Assembly (NCBI GenBank): GCA_028819675.1
Contig: JAPPKT010000632.1
Coordinates: 1 to 17,733, forward strand
Source of the DNA: Caldilineaceae bacterium
Lineage (GTDB): Bacteria; Chloroflexota; Anaerolineae; Caldilineales; Caldilineaceae
DNA length: 17,733 nucleotides
Direction of reading: 5' to 3'
Under the pieces are notes generated by a model. That model had not been told where the DNA came from and made no database searches. It saw nothing but the letters and a program-made list of their open reading frames with translations. The position numbers and the translations under genes were made by a program. Positions within the stretch are counted from its first letter, which is position 1. Each line of letters opens with the position of its first letter. Shown one piece after another: positions 7,435 to 14,633 of the stretch.

Positions 7435-8217
7435 ATGAAGGGATTAGAGTTGAAGAAGCGCCTGCATGCAGGAGAGCACGTTTACGGAACATGGTCGGCG
7501 TCCACCGACCCGCTGGTGGCGGCGACGGTGGCGCAAGCCGGTTTCGACTGGATGAGCATCGACATGGAGCATTCGCCGCGCAATGTGGAGTCGCTGCGCT
7601 ACATCCTGTGGATGATCCTGGAGACGCCGACGGTGGCGATGGTCAGGGTGAAGGACAACCGGCCGGATGAGATTAAACAGGCGCTCGACAATGGCGCGAA
7701 CGGGGTTGTCGTCCCTCTGATCGAGTCGGTAGAGGACGCCCGCCGGGCGGTGGCCGGATGCAAATATCCGCCGGACGGCGTGCGCGGCTACGGGCCCTTT
7801 ATGCCATCGTTCGGGGGCGACGACCGCGCCTACCAGAGCACTGCCAATGATGAAACCCTGGTGTTCATCCAGGTCGAACACTATCGCGCCGTCGACGTAA
7901 TCGAAGAGATTGCGGCGCTTGAGGGCGTTGACGGCTTTATCATCGGGCCGAACGACCTGACGCTTTCGATGGATATTTTCGGTGCCTGGGAAAGCGAGGC
8001 GTTCATCAGCACGATTCAGCGGATTGTGCGGGCGGGTGACGCAAACGGTGTCCCGGCCGGTTTCCCGGTGGATGTGTTGGGCGGGGCCGAGGCCGGTATC
8101 GCCTGGGTAAAGGAGTATGCGCCGACACTGCGGCTATTGACGATTGGCGGGGATCTGGGCTTCGTATCTGCCGGTGCTGAGGCTGCACTACAGCAGATCA
8201 GGGTTCCAAGCACATAA
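7435..8217 (+). CDS. HpcH/HpaI-type class II aldolase (2-oxo acid aldolase)
   Basis: Divalent-metal-dependent aldolase of the HpcH/HpaI family, 260 residues, the usual length. Such enzymes split 2-keto-3-deoxy sugar acids or 4-hydroxy-2-oxo acids into pyruvate and an aldehyde. Motifs: IDMEH at 42-46 with the expected catalytic His46; Arg71 (VRVKD), which holds the pyruvyl group in relatives; Glu149 in QVEH and Asp174 in GPNDL as metal ligands. One variation: the family usually reads QIET or QVET at 147-150, while here the Thr is His150, next to the metal site. The gene starts four bases after the dehydrogenase stop, with AGGAG inside that gene's end (7422-7426), so the two are co-transcribed and probably act on linked metabolites. 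The stop is followed by a long gene-free stretch. Exact substrate unknown. Confidence 0.9.
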   Translation: MKGLELKKRLHAGEHVYGTWSASTDPLVAATVAQAGFDWMSIDMEHSPRNVESLRYILWMILETPTVAMVRVKDNRPDEIKQALDNGANGVVVPLIESVEDARRAVAGCKYPPDGVRGYGPFMPSFGGDDRAYQSTANDETLVFIQVEHYRAVDVIEEIAALEGVDGFIIGPNDLTLSMDIFGAWESEAFISTIQRIVRAGDANGVPAGFPVDVLGGAEAGIAWVKEYAPTLRLLTIGGDLGFVSAGAEAALQQIRVPST

Positions 8218-8620
8218 CCAGACTAGAGTGTGCGAGCGAGAGAGCTTATGCAAGGCGCGGGCGAGTTGCCCAGTTGAACGATGCGGTGGGCACTGTCCTG
8301 CTTCGTGGTCCAGCGAATGTGGCCTCCCACACTGAAAAAGGAGAATACGAAGGTACACTGAATCAAGAATAGGCACGCGCGCGCTTGCCTGCGCTGTTGG
8401 TTGTTCAAAGGGAGCTGTGATCTGTCAGTTTTCCTCAGAGCCATCCCAAAACCCCCACCTTCCTACCGAATGGGTCCTGCCCGGGCCTATCACCCTTATC
8501 TCATCAAGCATATAGTTCCCCAGCCAAAGGCCACCGGCAGAGCCTTCCCCAGATCTTGCCTCGGAGCCGTCGCCAGTGCCGTCGACAATATTTAGGATAA
8601 CGGGAAAAGAGGAGGACAAT
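8218..8620. other. Intergenic stretch before the membrane-protein gene
   Basis: About 400 bases without a supported gene. Short open frames on both strands lack ribosome binding sites or recognisable products. A small inverted repeat GGGC-N5-GCCC occurs near 8258-8270 but no T-run follows, so I do not call it a terminator. The end of the stretch carries the strong ribosome binding site of the next gene. Confidence 0.5.
8609..8616 (+). promoter_or_regulatory. Ribosome binding site supporting a GTG start at 8621
   Basis: GAGGAGGA at 8609-8616 leaves five bases between AGGAGG and GTG at 8621. The overlapping ATG at 8619 is in another frame, and the in-frame ATG at 8576 lacks a good site. This decides for the shorter 288-residue product. 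Confidence 0.7.
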
Positions 8621-9487
8621 GTGCGCACCAAGTTCATTTCCATGCTTCAGACGTGTGCGAATGTCATGACCAGGCCTGGCGTACAGACTTTCGCCGCCGA
8701 ACGAAGCAAATCCTCGGCCAACTTAAAGACTGCACTCGCGTGGATTCTCCTGGCCGGCGTATTCGCTGCGTTGCTCGATATACTGCTGACTACGTTGACT
8801 GAAAAGTGGGTGATACCACCGAACGAAGTGGATTATTTCCTTCCTTCCGACTTAATTTTTTTGATTGACGGAGCCAACATATATCTCAAATCCAGACTCA
8901 TTACTCTGAATTTTGAGTTCGCGAAGTTATATGGCTGGTTGTGGGTGCATTCGGGGCTGTTTGACCTTGCTGCCGAATTTGTCTACGGCACCGTAATTTT
9001 CATTCTTGAAGAAATTCCCGGCTGGCAACGGACCATTGCCAAGGCTTTGCTGAGCCCTGTTTCTTTCCTGGTCAGAGTGGGCATATTCCACTGCGTCGTC
9101 ACCTTTTGGGGCGGGCGAGGGCAGTTCGGTCGTTACGCTTACCTTTTCGCCGCAATTGCTGTACCGATAACTTTTCTGAATTCACTCCTCGATTTCTTGC
9201 CTCTGGCCGCGGCTCGTCTTGTGGCCGTCCTGCCGGGCTCCTCTTATATGGCAGGTCAATACTGGTACTACTTCCTATTAACAACCAATAACTATGCCAC
9301 CTCTCTCATAGTCCTGGCGTACTGGCTTGTTCTGATTTATTTCTCGACGAAAGTGGAGCATGAGATGACATGGTGGCGAGCAGTCATCGGTGTCGTGACT
9401 TCGTACCTGGTGTTCTATGTGTTTTGGACCGTCTGGCCATCTGGAATTATGGGGCTGTTAGAAGCCGCGAAATTACTTCGGGAATGA
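8621..9487 (+). CDS. Polytopic membrane protein, Yip1-like
   Basis: 288-residue integral membrane protein. Hydrophobic segments lie at about 36-57, 143-162, 174-196, 226-243 and 253-274, so roughly five spans, with a short soluble N-terminus. The layout resembles the bacterial Yip1 family: an N-terminal MTRPGVQTF-type segment before the first span, a middle LLSPVSFLVRVG span, and AIAVPITFLNSLLDFLP with a proline-rich turn. Function in bacteria is undefined; no enzymatic motif is seen. A start at GTG 8621 is preferred because of its AGGAGG site; ATG 8576 would add 15 residues. The gene stands 88 bases before a small anchored-protein gene on the same strand, and both are AT-richer than the enzyme genes around them. 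It could instead belong to an unnamed membrane family. Confidence 0.72.
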   Translation: MRTKFISMLQTCANVMTRPGVQTFAAERSKSSANLKTALAWILLAGVFAALLDILLTTLTEKWVIPPNEVDYFLPSDLIFLIDGANIYLKSRLITLNFEFAKLYGWLWVHSGLFDLAAEFVYGTVIFILEEIPGWQRTIAKALLSPVSFLVRVGIFHCVVTFWGGRGQFGRYAYLFAAIAVPITFLNSLLDFLPLAAARLVAVLPGSSYMAGQYWYYFLLTTNNYATSLIVLAYWLVLIYFSTKVEHEMTWWRAVIGVVTSYLVFYVFWTVWPSGIMGLLEAAKLLRE

Positions 9488-9575
9488 CCTGTTACATCTT
9501 CATGCGCAAACAGTTGACAACCGTGTAGTCTCGTCCCCTTTAGCATCAAAAGGTGACATTCGTTAGGAGTTGGCG

Positions 9576-10016
9576 ATGAGCAAGTCTACGAATCGGACAA
9601 TCGTAAGCTCTATAGGTGCAGTGCTTATCGCAGTCACAGTGAGTGTGATAATCCGGTTGGCCTTTCAGTTCAATAGTATTGAGAGACACCCTTGCGGGTC
9701 GGATAGAGGGGTTGTTTTCAACTACACCGATCGTGAAATTCACCTCCAGGGTCTTTCACTTCAGGAGGACGGGGGAGTTCAAGATTCAGAAGCAGTACTC
9801 GCCCCAAACCAGTCGTCGGAAGAAGCTGGGATTTGTAGTGTCCACGAAATGACGGTGAGAGGGGTTAAAGATTGGTTCTATAAGGGAATAGAATTGCAAC
9901 CAGGAGCGTGGATGGTCATTTCGACCAACTACACCTATTGTACCAGTGGAAAAGATCCTGTAACAGGGAAATGGTATGAAGTTCTATGCAGCAAAGAGCC
10001 AGCCAACACAGAATAG
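9576..10016 (+). CDS. Small membrane-anchored or exported protein with four cysteines, unrecognised
   Basis: 146-residue protein that I do not recognise. Residues 10-30 form one hydrophobic segment after a short basic start (KSTNR), so it is a signal anchor or uncleaved signal peptide. The rest (about 31-146) is predicted outside the membrane and has Cys40, Cys87, Cys122 and Cys138, which could make two disulfides. It looks like a small beta-rich domain: GVVFNYTDREIHLQGLSL, then a late GAWMVIST strand. The ATG at 9576 has AGGAG at 9565-9569; a TTG six bases upstream is less likely. Base composition is lower in GC (28 of 60 bases at 9661-9720, counted by hand) than the neighbouring enzyme genes. 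It lies downstream of the Yip1-like gene on the same strand. A perfect TTGACA at 9514-9519 has no good -10 box. Confidence 0.65.
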   Translation: MSKSTNRTIVSSIGAVLIAVTVSVIIRLAFQFNSIERHPCGSDRGVVFNYTDREIHLQGLSLQEDGGVQDSEAVLAPNQSSEEAGICSVHEMTVRGVKDWFYKGIELQPGAWMVISTNYTYCTSGKDPVTGKWYEVLCSKEPANTE

Positions 10017-10060
10017 CTGGCAGGCCCTCCAGATCTGAACGCGCTCCCTACACCGAAAGA

Positions 10061-10094
10061 GCACTACATTTTAAGCACTACATTTAATGCACTT
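10061..10094. repeat. Tandem 14-base repeat, two full copies and a partial third
   Basis: GCACTACATTTTAA (10061-10074) is followed at once by GCACTACATTTAAT (10075-10088) and then GCACTT (10089-10094). The copies are AT-rich and sit between the convergent small-protein gene and the amidohydrolase. It may be a slippage product or a protein-binding site; no function is shown. Confidence 0.75.
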
Positions 10095-10270
10095 AGTTTC
10101 GCTTAGCAGAAAACAGATGTCTGGAAGAAATCGGGACAGATTAATTGTCACCAACGACTCACGCGCGCAGGCACAGCCAAGTTTCTCAACTATGAACTCA
10201 TTGTCCAACCTTGCAATTGAGTCCCCGAACCGGGCGCTTAGCAATCCGCGCTCAAGAGCTTCCCTTTCAG

Positions 10271-11425
10271 CTAACCGCTGATACCAAACATCCGCGCCGC
10301 GTTGCCGCCCAGTATCAGGTTCTTCTCTGCTGTCGTAAGAAATTCGCAGTGCAGGCGGATGTAGTCCACCGACTGTTTGTACGTGCACCAGAAGCCGCCG
10401 CTGTAGGGCATGTCGGAGCCCCACATCAGCTTTTCCACGCCGACCTGGTCGATCAGCCACCTGAGCATCTCCTGTCCATCGCCATAGGGGTACTCGGGCC
10501 ACTTGGCCTGCATCAGGATTTCGGCGTTCATGTGGGGCCGCTTCAGCAAAGTTATCACCTCGTCGGGGATGCCGATTTCGTGAATGATGGCGGCCGGCAC
10601 CAGCCCGTGCGTGATCACCGACGGGATGTCATCGTGGGCGTCCGCCCAGCGGCTCAGCTCGCCAACTCGCTCCATGAAACCTGCCACCCGGTCCTGCTTT
10701 CGGGCGTCGATGTACCAGAAAATGGGAATCCCCAGGCGGCGCACCAGTTGCCACAGCGGCTCGAACTTGGCGTCGTCGATTCGGTCCACGTAGCCCCGTA
10801 AAGCGAACAGCTCCACGCTGAAGTAAAGCCCTGTGCATCCCAACTCCGTGACGGCGCGTTCAAGTCGCGCCAGTTCCTCCGCCTCATGCCCTTCGGTCTC
10901 CCGGATCTGCGCCAGTGCGATGAATCGGTCCGGGTAGCGGCGCATCGCCTCGGCATAGTACTCGTTGATGTTGGCGCCGTAAACGTGGTCGCTCTGGAGA
11001 ATCCCCCGGTCCACGCCGGCGACCTCCATCTCGGCGATCATTCTTTCCGGGGTCGCCTCCAAGTTCTCCAGGGCGGGTGGATAGAACTGCATGACGTAGT
11101 CGACGCCGTCTACGGTGAGCTCGGCCTGGCCGTATCTGCCGAAACGGAAGTTGAGGTCGGGCATGGCGTTGATGTCGTCGGAGGGGAAGTCGAGCAGCGG
11201 CTCCTTGACGCGTGCGCCGTCCTCTTTGCGCCAGAAGTCGGTGAAGTCACGCAGGTGATATTGCCACAGTTTGAGCGTGAGCGCGGCGCTGGCCGCACCC
11301 GAGCCGGTGGCGAAGCGGCGAAAGATGTGGGAGTGGGCGTCGATGACGGGGGATTTCTCCTCATCCTCCGAGTCGACCTGCCGCCAGCCTCCGCCGAAGA
11401 ACTCCATCTTTCTCTCTGTTGTCAT
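10271..11425 (-). CDS. Metal-dependent amidohydrolase (amidohydrolase_2 / ACMSD-like TIM barrel)
   Basis: 384-residue TIM-barrel hydrolase or decarboxylase of the amidohydrolase_2 family, which includes ACMSD, resorcylate decarboxylases and several lactonases. Visible metal-site elements: DAHSH at 29-33 (His31, His33) on strand 1, THG with His273 (the general acid/base position), and WGSDMP with Asp338. The strand that in ACMSD carries the third zinc ligand (HPWD) reads IFWYID at 235-240, so the family His appears to be missing. This could mean a different metal geometry or a changed reaction. The start at 11425 is preferred: GGAGG lies four bases upstream and the ATG overlaps the stop of the upstream epimerase gene (ATGA). 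A longer open frame to 11515 would add 30 unrelated residues. It is the last gene of the leftward operon. Substrate unknown. Confidence 0.88.
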   Translation of the reverse strand: MTTERKMEFFGGGWRQVDSEDEEKSPVIDAHSHIFRRFATGSGAASAALTLKLWQYHLRDFTDFWRKEDGARVKEPLLDFPSDDINAMPDLNFRFGRYGQAELTVDGVDYVMQFYPPALENLEATPERMIAEMEVAGVDRGILQSDHVYGANINEYYAEAMRRYPDRFIALAQIRETEGHEAEELARLERAVTELGCTGLYFSVELFALRGYVDRIDDAKFEPLWQLVRRLGIPIFWYIDARKQDRVAGFMERVGELSRWADAHDDIPSVITHGLVPAAIIHEIGIPDEVITLLKRPHMNAEILMQAKWPEYPYGDGQEMLRWLIDQVGVEKLMWGSDMPYSGGFWCTYKQSVDYIRLHCEFLTTAEKNLILGGNAARMFGISG

Positions 11426-12408
11426 CTTTCCTCCATCCACGACTGAAAGTCGCTTTGCCGCCAGGTGTAATTGGGACGATAGCCCAGCAAGCGGGTGGCC
11501 CTTTCGTGCGACCAAAGGGAGGTATGGCCTTCCAAGGGCTTCTTGAGGGGTATATTCGGGCCGGTTGCGTTTGCTTCTCCTTCGCCAAACAAACTCCGTA
11601 AACGGTCGATAAGCAGAGGTGTCAGCTCTCTGGAGCAGGTGTCGGCGCCATTAATGAGAAACACTTCGTGCCTGATCGTGTCATTTTCCAAGGCCAGGCG
11701 GAAGGCCTGCGCGGCGTCGCGAGCGTCTGTAAAGGCCCAAAGGATTCTACGCGGCGCCGGCGGACCCGGCGACGGCCAGTCGCCCTCGTCTTCTATCGTC
11801 TTCAGGTAACGCTTTCGCCACAGCTCTTCGACCGTAAACTGCTGCGCCCAACCGGAACCCACGGCCACATCGGCGCTGGCGCGTTCCAGATACCAGTTGT
11901 TGTTGATGCGCAGGCAGATGGTCTGAATGCCGAAGGCGTCGGTGTAACGCTTGCAGGTCAGCTCGCCCAGCAGCTTGCTCAGCCCGTATTCGTCCTGCGG
12001 TTCACAGGGATGCTCTTCGTCAATCGGGAGGTAGCGCGGAAGAATCTCCCGTTTTTGGAAGGAGAAACCGGTTGCCGCGCCGGAGGAGGCAAACACGACT
12101 TTTCCGATCCCCGCATGGACCGCGGCTTCGAGGACATTGACAGTGCCGATCACGTTGACGTTGAGCAGCTGCGCCGGCGTCGCCCGGCCCGGTCCCGGTA
12201 TGGCCGCGAGATGGATGATGGCATCGTGGTCCCGACAGGCTTCGGCAAGCTGGGCGGGCTCCATGATGTCGCCCTGGACGGAACCCGCCCCTTCTACACG
12301 CGGCGCAGTGCGACTGAAGCTGGTCACGGAATGGCCAGCCTGGAGGAGTTCCCTCAGGACATATCCGCCAATGGTGCCGCTGCCTCCCGTTACGAGGACC
12401 TTCAACAT
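11422..12408 (-). CDS. NAD-dependent epimerase/dehydratase (extended SDR)
   Basis: 328-residue extended short-chain dehydrogenase of the nucleotide-sugar epimerase/dehydratase superfamily. Signs: the TGGSGTIGG nucleotide loop at 7-15 (GxxGxxG at Gly8, Gly11, Gly14), IIHLAAIP at 64-71, Ser108-Ser109 in the FASSG strand, and the catalytic pair Tyr141/Lys145 in DEYGLSKLLGE. A sugar-acid dehydrogenase role such as uronate or aldose oxidation is as possible as true epimerase activity, since its neighbours are not polysaccharide genes. GGGAG sits seven bases before the ATG at 12408. The stop codon overlaps the start of the amidohydrolase gene by ATGA, implying coupled translation and balanced production. 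It lies 102 bases after the TIM-barrel isomerase gene on the same strand. Confidence 0.9.
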   Translation of the reverse strand: MLKVLVTGGSGTIGGYVLRELLQAGHSVTSFSRTAPRVEGAGSVQGDIMEPAQLAEACRDHDAIIHLAAIPGPGRATPAQLLNVNVIGTVNVLEAAVHAGIGKVVFASSGAATGFSFQKREILPRYLPIDEEHPCEPQDEYGLSKLLGELTCKRYTDAFGIQTICLRINNNWYLERASADVAVGSGWAQQFTVEELWRKRYLKTIEDEGDWPSPGPPAPRRILWAFTDARDAAQAFRLALENDTIRHEVFLINGADTCSRELTPLLIDRLRSLFGEGEANATGPNIPLKKPLEGHTSLWSHERATRLLGYRPNYTWRQSDFQSWMEER

Positions 12409-12510
12409 TTAATGTCTCCCATGCGATCCAAGGATCCTGGAGAATCGGCAGCCTGCGTTCTGCACTGAACAGAGCGCGAGGCCGTCAAGCTGGTTCACCA
12501 TTCACTTTCC

Positions 12511-13512
12511 CTAGTCCTTCGTCTCTTCCCAAAGCTCATGCACCGCGGCGACCTCCCACCAGGCTGGCCCCACCGGCTTTTCCAGCAGCATGGGCCTGAT
12601 GAATGCAGCCGCCTTTTCCAGGCCTTCCTGGATTTCTATGTATTCGCTCTCCATTTCCAGGGTCAGGATGCCTGTATAGCCGATAAACCGCAGGGTCGAA
12701 ATGACCTCGCGCCAGGTGCGTTCGTCGTGTCCCCAGCCCGGTATGGTGAATGTCCACGAACGATTCTGGTACTGCTTGAGGTCGGTCGAGTCGAAATAAC
12801 CGCGCAGGCGCAGATTCGGTTCGTGGATCAGCGTATCCTTGAGATGAACCGCCTGGATGAGGTCGCTCAACTCGTGGATGGCGGCCAGCGGGTCTATCCC
12901 CTGCACCCACATGTGCGAGATGTCGTAGTTGCAGGCGACCACCGTGCCCAATTCGTCGCGCAGGCGGCGCAGCTTGACCGGGCTGTGAACCATGTCGTTG
13001 ATCTGCATTTCGAAGCACAGAGTTACGCCGTGGTCGGCCGCGATCCGGCCGTGCTCCTTCCAGTAAGGAAGCAGGCGTTGTTCCCACTGCCATTCGAGAG
13101 CGTCGCGCAGAAAGGGCAGGTCGGTGTTGATAATCCAGGCCGGCAGGCTGTCGCCCTCGGCTCCTTCGGGCAGACCGGCCACAAGGGCCAACCGCGCGCA
13201 GCCTACCTTCTCCATAAGGGCGCACGTCTTGCGAAACTGGCGCGAATAGTCCTCTGCAATGCGGCGGTCGGGCACCAGCGGCGTCCCGTGTCCGGCGAAC
13301 GAGTAGATCTCGAGGCCGTACCCGGCGTAGATGTCCAGCCAGCGCTCCAACTCGCCCTGATCTGCGAGCAGCTTGTCGACATCACAGTATTTCCTGGCCC
13401 CGGGACCGCCCGCCGCCACCTCGACTGCCTGTACGCCCTGCTCCTGGCAAAACTGCAGGCCCTCTTCGAAATCAAACATATTGATAAAGAAGGTATTCAT
13501 GCCGAGTTTCAT
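12511..13512 (-). CDS. Sugar phosphate isomerase/epimerase-like TIM-barrel protein
   Basis: 333-residue protein of the xylose-isomerase-like TIM-barrel superfamily (sugar phosphate isomerase/epimerase, AP endonuclease 2 fold). Relatives isomerise or epimerise ketoses, inosose or hydroxypyruvate with a divalent metal. Likely metal ligands are on the barrel strands: Glu168 in CFEMQ, Asp197 and His200 in NYDISHMW, His223 in AVHLKD, and Glu286 or Glu288 in LTLEMESE. The GWGHDERTWREV segment (259-270) is the common turn before the last strands. The length is somewhat above the typical 270-300 residues, with an insertion about 225-262 and a C-terminal extension. The start at 13512 has only a weak AAGG site. 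It is the first gene of the leftward operon, about 100 bases from a strong predicted promoter, and faces the SDR gene. Confidence 0.88.
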   Translation of the reverse strand: MKLGMNTFFINMFDFEEGLQFCQEQGVQAVEVAAGGPGARKYCDVDKLLADQGELERWLDIYAGYGLEIYSFAGHGTPLVPDRRIAEDYSRQFRKTCALMEKVGCARLALVAGLPEGAEGDSLPAWIINTDLPFLRDALEWQWEQRLLPYWKEHGRIAADHGVTLCFEMQINDMVHSPVKLRRLRDELGTVVACNYDISHMWVQGIDPLAAIHELSDLIQAVHLKDTLIHEPNLRLRGYFDSTDLKQYQNRSWTFTIPGWGHDERTWREVISTLRFIGYTGILTLEMESEYIEIQEGLEKAAAFIRPMLLEKPVGPAWWEVAAVHELWEETKD

Positions 13513-13615
13513 GTCAACTGCCTTTCGCGTGGAGACTGGATGCGACCCGGGAACTGTCGGCGCGACTCGCCAGTGCGCTGGCGCCTTTGCAGCGAAAACT
13601 CACCTTAGCACGGCC

Positions 13616-13644
13616 ATCATAGTAAGGTCCGCGCAGTTCGTCAA
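13616..13644 (-). promoter_or_regulatory. Predicted sigma70-type promoter for the leftward enzyme operon
   Basis: On the minus strand, TTGACG (13644-13639) and TATGAT (13621-13616) are separated by exactly 17 bases; each box matches consensus at five of six positions. Transcription would begin near 13609, giving a leader of about 97 bases before 13512. The -35 box lies inside an inverted repeat, so binding there would block this promoter. Confidence 0.6.
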
Positions 13645-13658
13645 TCACCTGAATTGAC
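13640..13658. promoter_or_regulatory. Candidate operator: GTCAAT-N7-ATTGAC inverted repeat
   Basis: GTCAAT (13640-13645), spacer CACCTGA, and ATTGAC (13653-13658) form a perfect 6-7-6 dyad in the 253-base gap between divergent genes. It covers the -35 box of the leftward promoter and lies just upstream of the rightward one. A 19-base dyad with one helical turn between half-site centres suits a dimeric repressor or activator. No regulator gene is in the window. Confidence 0.45.
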
Positions 13659-13671
13659 CGGTAGGCAGCGG

Positions 13672-13700
13672 TTAGCGCAAAACTGCAGGTCGTGTATACT
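13672..13700 (+). promoter_or_regulatory. Predicted promoter for the SDR-M24 operon
   Basis: TATACT at 13695-13700 is a good -10 box; at 17 bases' spacing the -35 position is TTAGCG (13672-13677), which is poor. Transcription would start near 13707, about 59 bases before the chosen start at 13766. The weak -35 box would suit an activator bound upstream. Confidence 0.45.
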
Positions 13701-13765
13701 ATGCCCAATCCACTCGCCATAGCCCAGTGAAATTACTCGCCCGCCACGTACCAGGAGCACAAGAG

Positions 13766-14596
13766 ATGACCCAGACGCGGAAGATGGAGGGTAAGCGCGT
13801 ACTCGTGACCGGCTCCGGCACCGGCATCGGCCGCGGTGTTGCCCTGGAGTTCGCCCGCGAGGGCGCGGCCGTCGTGCTGCACTACGCCCATAGCGCGGCC
13901 GGCGCGGCCAGCGCAGTTGACGAGATTCGAGGCGCCGGCGGAAAAGCCGAGGTTATCCAGGCGGATCTGGCCGATATCGACGCGGTGAAGGGGCTGGCGG
14001 ACAAAGCAATCGACTTCCTCGGCGGGCTGGACGTACTGGTGAACAATGCCGGCATCACCATGAACAAGCCGTTTCTCGACGTGACACCCGAGCAGTTCGA
14101 CACGCTCTACAATGTGAACATCCGCGGCATGTACTTTCTGACCCAGGCCGCGGTCCCCACCATGATCGAGCAGGGCGGCGGCGCGGTGATCAACCTGACC
14201 TCAGTCCATGCCTTCGCCGGAATGACCGAGCACACGATCTACGCCGGCACCAAGGCAGCGATCGTCGGTTTCACGCGTGTCCTCGCCCTGGAGCTGGCGA
14301 CGAGAGGCGTGCGCGTTAACGCCATTGCGCCCGGCTGGATTCTGGTTGAGAATCATCTAAAGGTGCTGGGTGAATTCGACCAGCAGGAGGCCGGCGCCAC
14401 CATTCCGGCCGGTGTGATCGGCGCGCCGCACGACATCGGCAAGCTGGCCCTCTTTCTCGCGTCCGACGAGAGCCGTTACATTGTCGGCCAGACACTCGTG
14501 ATCGATGGCGGCATGCTGGCAATCATGCCCCTTTCCGGCGACTTCCGCGACCCGCGACAGGAACAGTGGGGGCAGGGCTACGTGCCCGGTCTCTGA
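13766..14596 (+). CDS. Short-chain dehydrogenase/reductase (classical SDR)
   Basis: 276-residue classical SDR oxidoreductase, cytosolic, NAD(P)-dependent. All hallmarks are present: TGSGTGIG at 15-22 (cofactor loop), NNAG at 93-96, Asn118, Ser146 in NLTSVHA, Tyr159 and Lys163 in YAGTK, and PGW after strand six (189-191). Sequence style resembles glucose 1-dehydrogenase/gluconate 5-dehydrogenase or 3-oxoacyl-ACP reductase relatives; context favours a sugar or polyol substrate. The C-terminal 25 or so residues (SGDFRDPRQEQWGQGYVPGL) extend beyond the usual DGG ending. The ATG at 13766 is chosen for its AGGAG (13753-13757) eight bases upstream; the upstream in-frame ATG at 13727 has no such site. 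It is the first gene of the rightward operon, followed after 37 bases by an M24 hydrolase. Confidence 0.92.
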   Translation: MTQTRKMEGKRVLVTGSGTGIGRGVALEFAREGAAVVLHYAHSAAGAASAVDEIRGAGGKAEVIQADLADIDAVKGLADKAIDFLGGLDVLVNNAGITMNKPFLDVTPEQFDTLYNVNIRGMYFLTQAAVPTMIEQGGGAVINLTSVHAFAGMTEHTIYAGTKAAIVGFTRVLALELATRGVRVNAIAPGWILVENHLKVLGEFDQQEAGATIPAGVIGAPHDIGKLALFLASDESRYIVGQTLVIDGGMLAIMPLSGDFRDPRQEQWGQGYVPGL

Positions 14597-14633
14597 TTAA
14601 CATACCTCGCGCAACACCGAAGGAGAGCGGATC

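Noticed and set aside
9514..9546. Perfect TTGACA box upstream of the small anchored protein
   Set aside because: The best -10-like element, TAGCAT at 9541-9546, is 21 bases away, which is too far for a standard promoter; nothing suitable lies at 16-18 bases.
11668..12468. 266-codon open frame on the plus strand
   Set aside because: It is antisense to the NAD-dependent epimerase with intact GxxGxxG and YxxxK motifs.
12538..13608. 356-codon open frame on the plus strand
   Set aside because: It is antisense to the TIM-barrel isomerase, which has clear metal-ligand motifs, a promoter and operon context. No domain can be seen in the antisense product.
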